A stretch of DNA of 64,000 bases, taken from Lentisphaerota bacterium (lineage in GTDB: Bacteria > Verrucomicrobiota > Kiritimatiellia > UBA8416 > VGWJ01). Location: contig VGWJ01000004.1 in assembly GCA_016873635.1 (NCBI GenBank), positions 1 to 64,000 on the forward strand. The letters are read 5' to 3'. A program made the position numbers and the translations under genes. The notes beneath the pieces were generated by a model that worked only from the letters and a program-made list of their open reading frames with translations, was not told the DNA's origin and searched no databases. Every line of letters begins with the position of its first letter. Position 1 is the stretch's first letter. Below, one piece after another: positions 42,406 to 51,667 of the stretch.

Positions 42406-43802
42406 CGGCCGGTCTCCGTTTCGGGCACGTGATCCCGGATATACGCGCGGACCAGATCGGCGCGCGGGGGGAGCACCTCGCAGCGCGTGGGCATGCCCGC
42501 CAGCCCGTCGATCAGCGGGTGACGCGCGATATCCCTGCCCGTGGCTTTATTCACGGCTTCGCCGAACTTGGCCGGGTGCGCGGTGGCCAGGCAGATCATC
42601 GGTTCGGCCGCATCGGTGAAAAGCGACGCCACGCGCATGCCCACGGCCGTGTGCGGATCCGCCAGGTAGCCGTGGGCGGCGTGGGTCTCGCGGATCACGG
42701 CCAGGGCCTCCTCGTCGCCGGCCGCCCCCGCGGCGAAGAGCGGGTCCACCGGACGGCCGTCCGCGCAGGGAACCCTCAGGCTTCCCGTGGAGGCGAACTG
42801 CCGCATGGCGCGGCGCACGGCGGCCGCGTCCGCGCCGAAACGGTAGTAGAGGTAGCGCTCGAAGTTGCTGGCCACCTGTATGTCCATGGAAGGGCTCACG
42901 GTCCGGACGACGCCCCCGCGGCTGTAGACGCCGGTGTTGAAGAACCGGGCCAGGATATCGTTGGTATTCGTCGCAAGCACGAGCCGGGACACGGGCAGTC
43001 CCATGCGGGCCGCCATGTAGCCCGCGAATATGTCGCCGAAATTGCCGGTGGGCACCGCGAAACGCACGCGCGCGGCGCCGGTCCGCTCCGTGACCCGGAA
43101 GGCGGCATAGAAGTAGTAGACGATCTGCGCGGCCAGGCGCGCCCAGTTGATGGAGTTGACCGCGCCCAGCGCGTAGCGCCGTTTGAAGTCCGCGTCCGCG
43201 AAAATCTCCTTCATGACGGCCTGGCAGTCGTCGAAGCTGCCGTCCACGGCGAGGTTGAAGACGTTGTCGTCCAGCACGGACGTCATCTGCAATTCCTGGG
43301 TGCGGCTGACGCGGCCGCGCGGATGCATCACGAAGATGCGCATGCGTTCGCGGCCGCGCACGCCGTGAATGGCCGCGCTGCCCGTGTCGCCGCTGGTCGC
43401 GCCGAGAATGTTCAGCCGCCCGCCGCGCTGCCGCAGCGCGTATTCGAACAGGTTGCCCAGGAGCTGCAGGGCGATGTCCTTGAAGGCCAGGGTGGGACCG
43501 TGGAAAAGCTCCTGGACGTAGAGGTCCCCCACCCTGACGACCGGCGCGATCTCGGGGTGATCGAACGTGGCGTAGCCGCGTCGGATAATGCCGCGCAGGT
43601 CGTCCGCCGGCAGGTCCGCAAACAGCGCCAGGACCTCGAACGCCAGGTCCGCGTAGGAAAGCCCGCGCCACGCGTCCAGGCGGTCCGCGACCTCCGGCAC
43701 GCCTTCCGGCACCAGCAGGCCGCCGTCCGCGGCCATGCCCATGAGCACGGCCTCGCTGAACGACACCGCCTCAACGCCGCCCCTGGTGCTGACGTAACGC
43801 AT
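42402..43802 (-). CDS. thrC: Threonine synthase
   Basis: 466 aa. MRYVSTRGGVEAVSFSEAVL with GMAADGGLLVPEGVP is the start of the fungal/E. coli-type (class II) threonine synthases. The PLP lysine lies in HGPTLAFKDIALQLLG, the phosphate loop in ILGATSGDTGSAAIHG, and FAVPTGNFGDIFAGYMA, ATNTNDILARF are further family blocks. It converts O-phosphohomoserine to threonine. First gene of thrC-ykgJ-like-rnr with a good promoter at 43874-43902. Confidence 0.96.
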   Translation of the reverse strand: MRYVSTRGGVEAVSFSEAVLMGMAADGGLLVPEGVPEVADRLDAWRGLSYADLAFEVLALFADLPADDLRGIIRRGYATFDHPEIAPVVRVGDLYVQELFHGPTLAFKDIALQLLGNLFEYALRQRGGRLNILGATSGDTGSAAIHGVRGRERMRIFVMHPRGRVSRTQELQMTSVLDDNVFNLAVDGSFDDCQAVMKEIFADADFKRRYALGAVNSINWARLAAQIVYYFYAAFRVTERTGAARVRFAVPTGNFGDIFAGYMAARMGLPVSRLVLATNTNDILARFFNTGVYSRGGVVRTVSPSMDIQVASNFERYLYYRFGADAAAVRRAMRQFASTGSLRVPCADGRPVDPLFAAGAAGDEEALAVIRETHAAHGYLADPHTAVGMRVASLFTDAAEPMICLATAHPAKFGEAVNKATGRDIARHPLIDGLAGMPTRCEVLPPRADLVRAYIRDHVPETETGR

Positions 43803-43873
43803 AGCTTCTGTCTCGGGTGCAGCGGGTTCTCAGCCCGGCCGCCGCCGCTTGATCCCGCCGGCGAGGTCACGGC

Positions 43874-43902
43874 TGAATCTAGCAGCCGCGCGCGGGCCTG
43901 GC
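43874..43902 (-). promoter_or_regulatory. Sigma70 promoter of thrC operon
   Basis: Minus strand TTGCCA (43902-43897), 17-bp spacer, TAGATT (43879-43874), about 70 bp upstream of the thrC start. In the same 205-bp gap a weaker plus-strand pair TTGATC (43939) and CAGAGT (43963) may serve the phosphofructokinase gene. Confidence 0.65.
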
Positions 43903-44007
43903 AAGGCGAACGGACCGCGATACCACCGCATATTCCCCTTGATCGCGACGCGCGCGGCGTGGCAGAGTGCCTGCCCGTTGTCAACCGCATCGCACACAGG
44001 AGAAGCC

Positions 44008-45219
44008 ATGTCCCGAAGCAAGCAAGGCAACATGCTCATCGCGCAGAGCGGCGGCCCGTCCATGGTCATCAACCAGAGCCTGGTCGGCGCGGTGCTCGAG
44101 GCCGGAAAACACGCGTGCGTCAGGCGCATCTTCGGGTCGCTACACGGCATACGCGGCATACTCGAAGAGAAGCTTGTCGACCTGCGCAGGGAAAGCGCCG
44201 CGAACCTGGAAGCCGTGGCCGCCACGCCCTCCTCCGCGCTGGGCACGGTGCGCAGGAAACCGTCGCCCGAGGATTGCGCGCGCATCTTCGAGGTCCTGCG
44301 CAAGTACGACGTGCGCTATTTCTTCTACATCGGCGGCAACGACTCCGCCGAGACCGCGCACATCATCAGCGAGGCCGCGCGGCAAGCCGCCTACCCCATG
44401 CGCTGCTTCCACATCCCCAAGACGATCGACAACGACCTGCGCGAGAACGACCACACCCCCGGCTTCGGCAGCGCGGCGCGGTTCGTGGCGCAGGCCGTGA
44501 TGGGCGACGATCTCGACAACCGCGCGCTGCCCGGCGTGAAGATCGACGTGATCATGGGACGCCACGCGGGCTTCCTCACCGCCGCTTCCGCCCTGGCGCG
44601 CGTCGCGCCCGGCGACGGCCCCCACCTGGTCTACTGCCCCGAGCGCCCTTTCAGCATGGATGGCTTCGTCCGCGACGTGCAGGCCGTGTACAAGCGGCTG
44701 GGGCGCTGCGTGGTTGCCGTCTCGGAAGGCATCGCCGACGAGAACGGCGAGGCCGTCGCCACCAAGTTCAGCAGGGAAGTCGACTCGCACGGCAACGTCC
44801 AGCTCAGCGGCAGCGGCGCCCTGGGCGACCTGCTGGCGGCGGAAATCAAGGCGCGGGCCGGGATCTCCCGCGTGCGGGCCGACACCTTCGGCTACCTGCA
44901 GCGGTCCTTCCCCGGCTGCATTTCGGAGGTCGACGCCCGCGAGGCGCGCGCCGTGGGCGCCGCGGCCGTCCGCGCGGCGTGCGGCGGCGATGCCGACGGA
45001 TCCATCGTCATCCGGCGGCTGCCGGGAGGCAGGTACCGCGTGAGATACGAACGCGTGCCGCTGCGCAAGGTGGCCCGGGACACCCGTTCCATGCCCGCGA
45101 GCTACATTAACAAGGAAGGCAACAACGTGACGCGCGCGTTCCTGGACTACGCGCGTCCGCTGGTCGGCAGACTGCCGCGTCCCGGCCGCCTCAAGGCCGT
45201 TCCGGTCAAGACCGCCTGA
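44008..45219 (+). CDS. pfp: PPi-type 6-phosphofructokinase
   Basis: 403 aa. MLIAQSGGPSMVINQSL at the N-terminus, VRYFFYIGGNDSAETAHI, HIPKTIDNDLRENDHTPGFGSA and VDVIMGRHAGFLTAAS (read as IDVIMGRHAGF) identify a PfkA-superfamily enzyme. The Lys in PKTIDND, where ATP-dependent enzymes have Gly, marks pyrophosphate-dependent forms. The donor-site GGDGS/GGDDS is GGNDS here, an atypical Asn. It would interconvert fructose-6-phosphate and fructose-1,6-bisphosphate reversibly. The ATG at 44008 has CAGGAGA 5 bases upstream. Confidence 0.88.
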   Translation: MSRSKQGNMLIAQSGGPSMVINQSLVGAVLEAGKHACVRRIFGSLHGIRGILEEKLVDLRRESAANLEAVAATPSSALGTVRRKPSPEDCARIFEVLRKYDVRYFFYIGGNDSAETAHIISEAARQAAYPMRCFHIPKTIDNDLRENDHTPGFGSAARFVAQAVMGDDLDNRALPGVKIDVIMGRHAGFLTAASALARVAPGDGPHLVYCPERPFSMDGFVRDVQAVYKRLGRCVVAVSEGIADENGEAVATKFSREVDSHGNVQLSGSGALGDLLAAEIKARAGISRVRADTFGYLQRSFPGCISEVDAREARAVGAAAVRAACGGDADGSIVIRRLPGGRYRVRYERVPLRKVARDTRSMPASYINKEGNNVTRAFLDYARPLVGRLPRPGRLKAVPVKTA

Positions 45220-45297
45220 GCGCGTCGGTCGTGAACGCGTACGGAACGCGCCCGGAAGCGGAGGGATCCCTTCTCCGTCCGGCAGGCGTCTTCCGCC

Positions 45298-46980
45298 TCA
45301 GGGCACGGGAAAGCGCGCGGTCAGCTCGGCCACGACGCCGCGTACGCGATCCAGGATCTTCCCGTCGCCCGCGCTGTGCAGCACCTCGCGGATCAGCGCG
45401 CCGACGCGCAGCATCTCCGGCTCCTTCATGCCGCGCGTGGTGACCGCCGCCGTGCCGATACGGATGCCCGAGGCGGTCAGCGGGCCGCGCGCATCGAAGG
45501 GAATGGCGTTCTTGTTGACGATGATTCCGGCGCGCTCCAACATCGCCGCCGCGTCCGCGCCGCTGATGCCCAGGCCCGTCAGGTCCACCAGCGCGAGGTG
45601 GTTGTCCGTGCCGCCCGAGACCAGGCGCAGGCCGTCGCCCCGCATTGTGCCGGCCAGGGCGCGGGCGTTGGCCGTGACCTGCGCCGCGTAGGCGCGGAAC
45701 GACGGCTGCAGCGCTTCCCGCAGGCACGCGGCCTTGGCCGCAACGGTGTGCATTTCCGGTCCGCCCTGGATGCCCGGAAACACCTGGCGGTCGATGTCGT
45801 CCGCGAACCGGTCGCGGCACAGGATCATCCCGCTGCGCGGCCCGCGCAGGGTCTTGTGCGTGGTGGTGGTCACGAAGTCCGCGTACGGCACCGGGCTGGC
45901 ATGGCTGCCGCCCGCCACCAGGCCGGCGATGTGCGCCATGTCCACCATCAGCATCGCGCCGGCTTCGTCGGCGACCGCGCGGAACGCCGCGAAATCCAGC
46001 GCGCGCGGGTAGGCGCTGGCGCCCACCACGATCAGGCGGGGCTTGTGTTCGCGCGCCAGCGCGGCCAGGGCGCGCATGTCGATCCGTTCCGTGGCGCGGT
46101 CGACGCCGTAGCCGATTACGTTGAAGAGGCGTCCGGAGAAGTTGAGCTTGTGGCCGTGCGTCAGGTGTCCGCCGTGCGCGAGGCTCATGGCCAGGATCGT
46201 GTCCCCCGGCGACAGCGCCGCGAAGTACACCGCCATGTTGGCCGCGCTGCCGCAGTGCGGCTGGACGTTGGCGTGTTCCGCGCCGAACAGCGCGCGCGCG
46301 CGGGTCAGGGCCAGTTGCTCGGCCGCGTCGGCGAACTCGCAGCCGTGATACCATCGCCGGCCGGGGTAGCCCTCGGCGTACTTGTTTATGAGCGCCGAGC
46401 CCTGCGCCTCGCGCACGGCCCGGCTGGCATAGTTCTCGGAAGCGATCAGGTTCAGCGCGTCGCGCTGCCGCGCGATCTCACCGCAAAGGATTTCGCGCAG
46501 CTCGGGGTCGGCGCGCCGCAGCGCGCGCAGCTCGTCCTGGTCTTCGGCGTTGCTTTCGATCTTGGCCAGGCGCCGGGCGTGGCGCTCTTCGGCGGAGAAC
46601 GCGTTCTCCAGCCAGGCGCGGATCACGGCCTCGACGTGGCCGGCCGTCAGTCTCGCGGCGCCCAGAACCAGCACATTGGCGTTGTTGTGGGTGCGCGCCC
46701 GCGCCGCGTCGTCCGGCGTGGCGCACAGGGCCGCGCGCACGCCCCCGAAGCGGTTGGCCGCGATGGACATGCCGATGCCCGTGGAGCAGATCAGCACGCC
46801 TTCGTCCGCGCGCCCGTCGGCCACGCGCCGCGCGACCTCGCGCGCGTAGTCCGGGTAGTCCGCCGCGGCCGCGCTGTGCGCGCCGACATCTTCGACCGCG
46901 ATGCCCCTGCGGGACAGAAGCTCCACAACGGCCTGTTTCGTCGCGTAGCCCGCGTGATCCGCGCCGATCGCTATCTTCAT
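45298..46980 (-). CDS. rpiB-glyA: Ribose-5-phosphate isomerase B / serine hydroxymethyltransferase fusion
   Basis: 560 aa in one uninterrupted frame. Residues 1-145 are Rpi[38 protein letters not shown] (catalytic Cys) and [15 protein letters not shown]-like [15 protein letters not shown]. Residues about 150-560 are [75 protein letters not shown] and the PLP-Lys motif [15 protein letters not shown]. The join falls near [11 protein letters not shown]. Both activities look intact. They belong to different pathways (pentose phosphate; one-carbon), although purine genes upstream need both ribose-phosphate and folate units. Eight bases after the phosphatase gene's stop upstream. Confidence 0.92.
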   Translation of the reverse strand: MKIAIGADHAGYATKQAVVELLSRRGIAVEDVGAHSAAAADYPDYAREVARRVADGRADEGVLICSTGIGMSIAANRFGGVRAALCATPDDAARARTHNNANVLVLGAARLTAGHVEAVIRAWLENAFSAEERHARRLAKIESNAEDQDELRALRRADPELREILCGEIARQRDALNLIASENYASRAVREAQGSALINKYAEGYPGRRWYHGCEFADAAEQLALTRARALFGAEHANVQPHCGSAANMAVYFAALSPGDTILAMSLAHGGHLTHGHKLNFSGRLFNVIGYGVDRATERIDMRALAALAREHKPRLIVVGASAYPRALDFAAFRAVADEAGAMLMVDMAHIAGLVAGGSHASPVPYADFVTTTTHKTLRGPRSGMILCRDRFADDIDRQVFPGIQGGPEMHTVAAKAACLREALQPSFRAYAAQVTANARALAGTMRGDGLRLVSGGTDNHLALVDLTGLGISGADAAAMLERAGIIVNKNAIPFDARGPLTASGIRIGTAAVTTRGMKEPEMLRVGALIREVLHSAGDGKILDRVRGVVAELTARFPVP

Positions 46981-46988
46981 GGATCAGC

Positions 46989-47450
46989 TCACCCGATCTG
47001 CAGCTTGTTTACGAAGGCGGCCAATTCCGGCATCGCCGCGGCCATCTCGTCGCGAATCCGGCGGTACACGTCCAGATCGAATCCCAGCGGATCCTCAATG
47101 TCGCCCCCGCCCGGGCGGAACGACGCCAGCAGGAAGATCTTCTGCGCGGCCGCCGGAAACATGATTTCCATGTGCTGCCTGTGAACCGTGGTCATTACCA
47201 CAGCCATCGCGGCCTCGTCAACCATGGCCGCCTCCACGGGGCGGCTGCGGTGCGCGCCGAGGTCCAGGCCGATCTCGGCCATTACCAGCGCCGCGCCGCG
47301 GCTGGCCGGCATGCCATGGACCGCCGCCGTGCCCGCCGAGGCCGTTTCCCAGGGCGATTCCGGACCGAGCGCGCGGCGCAGCATGTATTCCGCCATGGGG
47401 CTGCGGCAGACGTTCCCGGTGCACACGAAGAGAATCAGGCGGTTCGGCAT
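46989..47450 (-). CDS. Low-molecular-weight protein phosphatase (tyrosine or arginine)
   Basis: 153 aa. Active-site loop LFVCTGNVCRSPMAEYML (CX5R, Cys at about 10) and the general-acid region DIEDPLGFDLDVYRR match the LMW-PTP fold. The Thr after the Cys (C-T-G-N) is the residue that favours phosphoarginine in YwlE-type enzymes, so protein-arginine phosphatase is possible. In many bacteria this gene sits between a Sua5 gene and rpiB-glyA; here it directly precedes the rpiB-glyA fusion, matching that pattern. Start at MPNRLILFV. Confidence 0.9.
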   Translation of the reverse strand: MPNRLILFVCTGNVCRSPMAEYMLRRALGPESPWETASAGTAAVHGMPASRGAALVMAEIGLDLGAHRSRPVEAAMVDEAAMAVVMTTVHRQHMEIMFPAAAQKIFLLASFRPGGGDIEDPLGFDLDVYRRIRDEMAAAMPELAAFVNKLQIG

Positions 47451-47472
47451 GCCGTCTTGTTTCCGGTTCGGA

Positions 47473-48000
47473 TCAGCCTTTGCGGCCCGCGGCCAGATCC
47501 GCCTGGACGGCGGCATTGCCGCGTTTGACCTTCTTCTTCAGCGTCAGTTTGTGCCGCTGCAGTTTCGCCGCCAGGGCGGGCTGGCTCAGCGCCAGCATCT
47601 GCACCGCCAGCAGGGCCGCGTTCTCGGGCCCGGCGCTGCCCAGCGTCACCGTGGCCACGGGTATGCCCGCCGGCATCTGCACCATGGCCAAGAGGGCGTC
47701 CACGCCGTTCAGCGCGCCGCCCTTCACGGGAATGCCCACCACCGGCAGCGTCGTGTGCGCGGCCAGCACACCGGCCAGGTGGGCCGCCCCCCCGGCCGCG
47801 GCGATGATCACTTTCAGACCGCGCCGCGCCGCGCCGCGGGCGAACGCGGCCGCCTCGTCCGGCGTGCGATGCGCCGACAGCACGCGCACCTCCGCCCCCA
47901 CGCCGAAACCGTCCAGGGTCTCGGCTGCCTTGCGCACCAGCGCCCAATCCGAATCGCTGCCCATCACGATGCCTACCTGCGGCTTTGTCTTTACGGCCAT
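47473..48000 (-). CDS. purE: N5-carboxyaminoimidazole ribonucleotide mutase
   Basis: 175 aa. [57 protein letters not shown] and [20 protein letters not shown] are the class I PurE motifs. It rearranges N5-CAIR to CAIR in purine synthesis. No purK is visible in the window; it could be elsewhere or the organism may use the class II route. It follows purD by 152 bp. Confidence 0.95.
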   Translation of the reverse strand: MAVKTKPQVGIVMGSDSDWALVRKAAETLDGFGVGAEVRVLSAHRTPDEAAAFARGAARRGLKVIIAAAGGAAHLAGVLAAHTTLPVVGIPVKGGALNGVDALLAMVQMPAGIPVATVTLGSAGPENAALLAVQMLALSQPALAAKLQRHKLTLKKKVKRGNAAVQADLAAGRKG

Positions 48001-48152
48001 TGGCGCGTCTCCCTCTCGCGGTTTGTGGTTACGGAAGCCTGACTGTCTGACCGATCATACATCACTGACTTGAGAGGCGGCACCCGTTTCCGCGCTCCCT
48101 CGAACGCCGCGCACCCGCCGCAACCGACCCGGCCCCGCCGCGCGCCGTGCCG

Positions 48153-49429
48153 CTACCGGCCCGGACCCGAAGCCCGCGCCGCGATATCGGTCCGATACTG
48201 GGCCTGTGCGAAGGCGATTCGCGAAACGGCGCGATACGCCCGCCGCGCGGCCAGCAGCGGCGTCTTGTCCAGCGCCGTGACCCCCGCACGCGGCCGCCGT
48301 CGGTGACGATCTGCCCGTCGCGACAGGTTGTCCCGGCGTGAAACACGATCACGTCCTCCATCGCCCCGGCGTCGGCCAGCCCTTCGATCGGCAGGCCCTT
48401 GCGGTATTCGCCCGGGTAGCCGCCGGACGCCATCACCACGCACGCGCAGGCTTCCGGCCGCCAGGTCAGCATGTCCGGCTTCAGACTCCCGTCCGCGCAC
48501 GCCTCCAGCGCCGGAAGAATGTCGCCGGCGATGCGCGGAAGAATCGCCTGCGTCTCGGGATCGCCGAAGCGGCAGTTGAACTCGAGAACCCGGGGCCCGG
48601 ACGCCGTGACCATCAGCCCGGCGTAGAGCACGCCGCGATAGACGATCCCGCGCCGGCGAAGCTCGGCCAGCGTCCGGTCGAAGACCTGCTCCCTGATCAC
48701 GGGCCACAGGGCGTCGGTAACGACCGGCGCCGGAGAATAGGCGCCCATGCCGCCGGTGTTGGGACCCTCGTCGCGGTTCAAGACGCGCTTGTGGTCCTGT
48801 GACGAGGCCAGCATGAGCAGGCTGGCGCCGTCGGTCAGCGCCAGGATCGAGGCCTCTTCGCCGCGCAGAGCTTCCTCAACCAGCACGCGCCGGCCCGCTT
48901 CGCCGAACAGGCCTTCGGTCAGCACGGAGCGCGCCGCCTGCTCCGCCTCCGTCACGGAACCGCAGACAAAGACCCCCTTGCCCGCGGCCAGGCCGTCGGC
49001 CTTCACGACCAGCGGCGCGCCCAGGCGCCGGATGGCCGCGCAGGCCGCGGCGGCGTCCTCAAAAACCTCCGCGCGCGCCGTGGGCACGCCGCCGGCCAGC
49101 ATCACTTCCTTGGCGAAGGCCTTGCTGCCTTCGAGGCGCGCCGCATCGCGGCCGGGGCCGAACACGCGCAGACCTTCGCGCGCCATCCCGTCGGCGACGC
49201 CCGCGCACAGCGGCGCCTCGGGCCCCACCACCACGAGATCCGGCCGGTTCTCCCGCGCCCAGCGCACGAGTCCGGCGACGTCTTCCGCGCGCAGGTCCAC
49301 GTTCCTGCCGAGCGCGGCGGTGCCGGCGTTGCCGGGCGCGCAGAACACCTCCGGACGGCGGCTGTCGCGCGCGATCTTCCATGCCAGGGCGTGCTCGCGC
49401 CCGCCGCCGCCTATCACCAGGACTTTCAT
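48153..49429 (-). CDS. purD: Phosphoribosylamine-glycine ligase, with apparent frameshift
   Basis: About 425 aa if corrected, the normal PurD length. MKVLVIGGGGREHALAWKI, LVVVGPEAPLCAGVADG, LVVKADGLAAGKGVFVCG, NRDEGPNTGGMGAYSPAP and LEFNCRFGDPETQAILPR define an ATP-grasp GARS. After IVTDGGRV the frame shifts: the conserved end (GVTALDKTPLLAARRAYRAV) is read in the next frame to a stop at 48155..48153. The break falls at a run of five G (minus strand; C5 at 48281-48285). Read as is, the protein acquires an unrelated Arg-rich tail ending at 48062. One missing G would restore it, so a sequencing or assembly error is the simplest view; a real recent mutation is possible. Confidence 0.85.
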
Positions 49430-49473
49430 GATGCCGCCGAAGATACCGGATCGGGCGCGTCAGTCAACACAAC

Positions 49474-50616
49474 TCATCCGCCGGCCTTGAGCGTCAGGGC
49501 GCGGGCGATGCGTTCGCCGGCTTCGCGGTATTGCTTCTGCGTGAGGACGCTTCCGCCGATCCTGCCGTAGGGCGTTTCGATGGCCAGCGCGCACAGGCCC
49601 AGCCTCTCCGCGCAGAAGGTTGTGAAGCTGGGCGTCTCACCGTCCGGAGCGTGCGCGGCCGCGCGTTTGAAATCGTGCGCGGCGTAGTCCGGCCCGAGCT
49701 CCTGGCAAATCAGGTTGGCCCACTTTTCGGCGGCTCGATGCGCGTCCGGAAACTTGTCCGGGGGCGGCAGGTGGCAGTAAATGCCGTCCGACTCCGCGGC
49801 GCCGGGAGCGTGGAAGTCGATGCCCAGCGCCGGCCGGCAGCGTTCGCTCCAGCGGGCCATGTCGCGCTGGTAGACCAGCGTTTCGTGCCGCATGGGCGGC
49901 GTGCCCCAGGCGCGGTTCAGATCGCAGGGAAAGGCGTCCTTGCCGCAATCGCCGCGGACGACGCCGTCGGCGTCGGCCAGCGGAACCGCCCAGACCAGGA
50001 ACGGGTCGCGGCGCTGCCGGGAAAGGTGTTGCAGCAGCCCGTCCAGGACCCAGGAACCCGGCGTTTCGCCGGCGTGCTGGCGGGCGACGAGGTACAGGCC
50101 GTGCCGTTTGCCGCCGGGCGCGCCGTAGTCGTTGGACAGGCGCAGCAGAGGGCGGCCCTCCCGGCTGAGCCCGATCTCGTCGGTTTTCCAGTAGCCCTTG
50201 GACTTGGCCAGCAGCGTGCGGACGTCGGACAGGTCATAAGGAAAACACAGCGCCACGTCCGTGGCCGGCGCCGGGTAGGGAATCGTCCAGGATGCGCTGA
50301 CCTGTCCGTCGGGCAGCACGACGGCCTGTCCGGACCCGGCGCGATGCCAGCCCTGGCCCTGCGGCCGATAGACCGGCACGCAGTCGGCGGGGCTGCCGGC
50401 GCCGAGCAGGTTGCCGTAGTGCTTGAGCGTCAGGCGCACCTTCGCCGGCGCGTTCTCTCCCGGCTGAAGCTCCTTGATGCGCAAGCAGAACCAGAGCGTC
50501 TCGTTTCCGCCTTGCGGCGCGGGAACGAAGGTGATTTCGGGGAACTCGCCGGCCGTTTCGACGGTGATGCCGCGCGCGTTGCCGCCGGGAATATCGGTGA
50601 ACACTCTCAGGGCCAT
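49474..50616 (-). CDS. M14-family zinc carboxypeptidase
   Basis: 380 aa. The first 140 residues form the beta-sandwich pre-domain of cytosolic-carboxypeptidase-like M14 enzymes (TDVALCFPYDLSDVRTLL). The catalytic domain has zinc ligands in LVARQHAGETPGSWVLDG (H-x2-E) and the third His in LGIDFHAPGAAESDGIYCH; the catalytic Glu is in ALAIETPYGRIGG. DLNRAWGTPP matches the substrate-binding N-R motif. No signal peptide is seen, so it is probably cytoplasmic. Start MALRVFTDIPGG chosen; the AGG 9 bases upstream is modest. purD follows 44 bp downstream. Confidence 0.88.
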   Translation of the reverse strand: MALRVFTDIPGGNARGITVETAGEFPEITFVPAPQGGNETLWFCLRIKELQPGENAPAKVRLTLKHYGNLLGAGSPADCVPVYRPQGQGWHRAGSGQAVVLPDGQVSASWTIPYPAPATDVALCFPYDLSDVRTLLAKSKGYWKTDEIGLSREGRPLLRLSNDYGAPGGKRHGLYLVARQHAGETPGSWVLDGLLQHLSRQRRDPFLVWAVPLADADGVVRGDCGKDAFPCDLNRAWGTPPMRHETLVYQRDMARWSERCRPALGIDFHAPGAAESDGIYCHLPPPDKFPDAHRAAEKWANLICQELGPDYAAHDFKRAAAHAPDGETPSFTTFCAERLGLCALAIETPYGRIGGSVLTQKQYREAGERIARALTLKAGG

Positions 50617-50799
50617 ATCAACCTCCGCTTGCCGCCCGGTCCCGCGACCAGAATGCCACAAACCCGCCTTCGAGCACGACAACAAACAGACCGCCGTCGG
50701 CGATGCTTGGCCGCGCACGGACCGCGGTATCAGGCTCACGGTATCGCGCGACAAGGAGGGCGCGCTCCTGACGCCTGACGGACTTCCGCGGGTTCACGC

Positions 50800-50828
50800 T
50801 TGGCAGGGGCCACGGAAGGTGCTAGGCT
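50800..50828 (+). promoter_or_regulatory. Sigma70 promoter of exeA-like gene
   Basis: TTGGCA (50800-50805), 17-bp spacer, TAGGCT (50823-50828), about 30 bp upstream of the TTG start at 50858. The same TAGGyT-type -10 occurs at the dksA-like promoter. The rest of the 241-bp gap 50617-50857 shows nothing else clear. Confidence 0.6.
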
Positions 50829-50857
50829 CCTGCCCGGATTTTCGGAAGGGAAGCCGC

Positions 50858-51667
50858 TTGTACCTCGAGTATTACAGCCTGCGCGAGAACCCCTTCAACA
50901 TCACGCCGGATCCGCGTTTTCTGTACTTCACCCCGCATCACCGCGAAGCCTACGACCACCTCATGTTCGGCATTCAGCAGCGCCGAGGCTTCATCGAGCT
51001 CACGGGCGAGGTGGGTTCCGGCAAGACCACCCTCTGCCGGGCGGTGCTGGCCAACCTGGGCAAGGACGTCGCCACCGCCCTGATCCTCAATCCCTGCCTG
51101 ACGGAAACGCAGCTCCTGCGCGCCATGTTGAACGACTTCGGGCTGGAGGCCCGCGGCCGGGACCGGCTGGCGTACATCGAGAAGCTGAACGAGTTTCTCC
51201 TGCAGATGAACCGCGAGGGCACGAACGTGGCGCTGGTCATAGACGAGGCGCAGGATCTTTCGCCGCAGGTCATGGAGCAGGTGCGCCTGCTTTCCAACCT
51301 GGAAACCGACCAGCACAAGCTGATCCAGATGGTGCTGTGCGGGCAGCCGGAGTTGCAGAAGCGCCTGGCCCGGCCGGATCTGCGGCAGCTGCGGCAGCGC
51401 ATCACGGTCCGCTACCACATCCCGCCGTTGACGGAAGACGACACGCTGCTGTACATCATGCACCGCCTGTGGGTCGCCGGTTCGGACGGCGGCGTGACGT
51501 TCGACCGCGGCGCGATACGCGAGATCCACCGCTACACGAAGGGCACGCCCCGCGTGATCAACGCGGTGTGCGACAACGCCCTGCTGGCGGGCTACGTCGC
51601 ACGCACGCGCGCCATAGACACGCGTTGCGTGCGGCGCGCCATAGAGCAGATCGAGGGGCCGCGATGA
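50858..51667 (+). CDS. ExeA/GspA-like AAA ATPase of a secretion/pilus locus
   Basis: 269 aa. YLEYYSLRENPFNITPDPRF is the hallmark opening of ExeA/GspA-type ATPases. Walker A TGEVGSGKTTLCRAVL at about 50-58, Walker B VALVIDEAQDLSPQ, sensor KLIQMVLCGQPELQKRL and arginine-finger region RQLRQRITVRYHIPPL follow. ExeA normally also carries a C-terminal peptidoglycan-binding domain across the membrane; it is absent here, so this is the short form. It probably energises assembly of the secretion apparatus with the GspB-like partner, whose ATG overlaps its stop. Start is TTG with GGAAGGGAAG upstream. Confidence 0.85.
   Translation: MYLEYYSLRENPFNITPDPRFLYFTPHHREAYDHLMFGIQQRRGFIELTGEVGSGKTTLCRAVLANLGKDVATALILNPCLTETQLLRAMLNDFGLEARGRDRLAYIEKLNEFLLQMNREGTNVALVIDEAQDLSPQVMEQVRLLSNLETDQHKLIQMVLCGQPELQKRLARPDLRQLRQRITVRYHIPPLTEDDTLLYIMHRLWVAGSDGGVTFDRGAIREIHRYTKGTPRVINAVCDNALLAGYVARTRAIDTRCVRRAIEQIEGPR

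Noticed and set aside
45220-45297. Terminator between the convergent pfp and rpiB-glyA genes
   Set aside because: Only an imperfect GGAG...CTCC stem near 45260-45278 without a T-run was seen.
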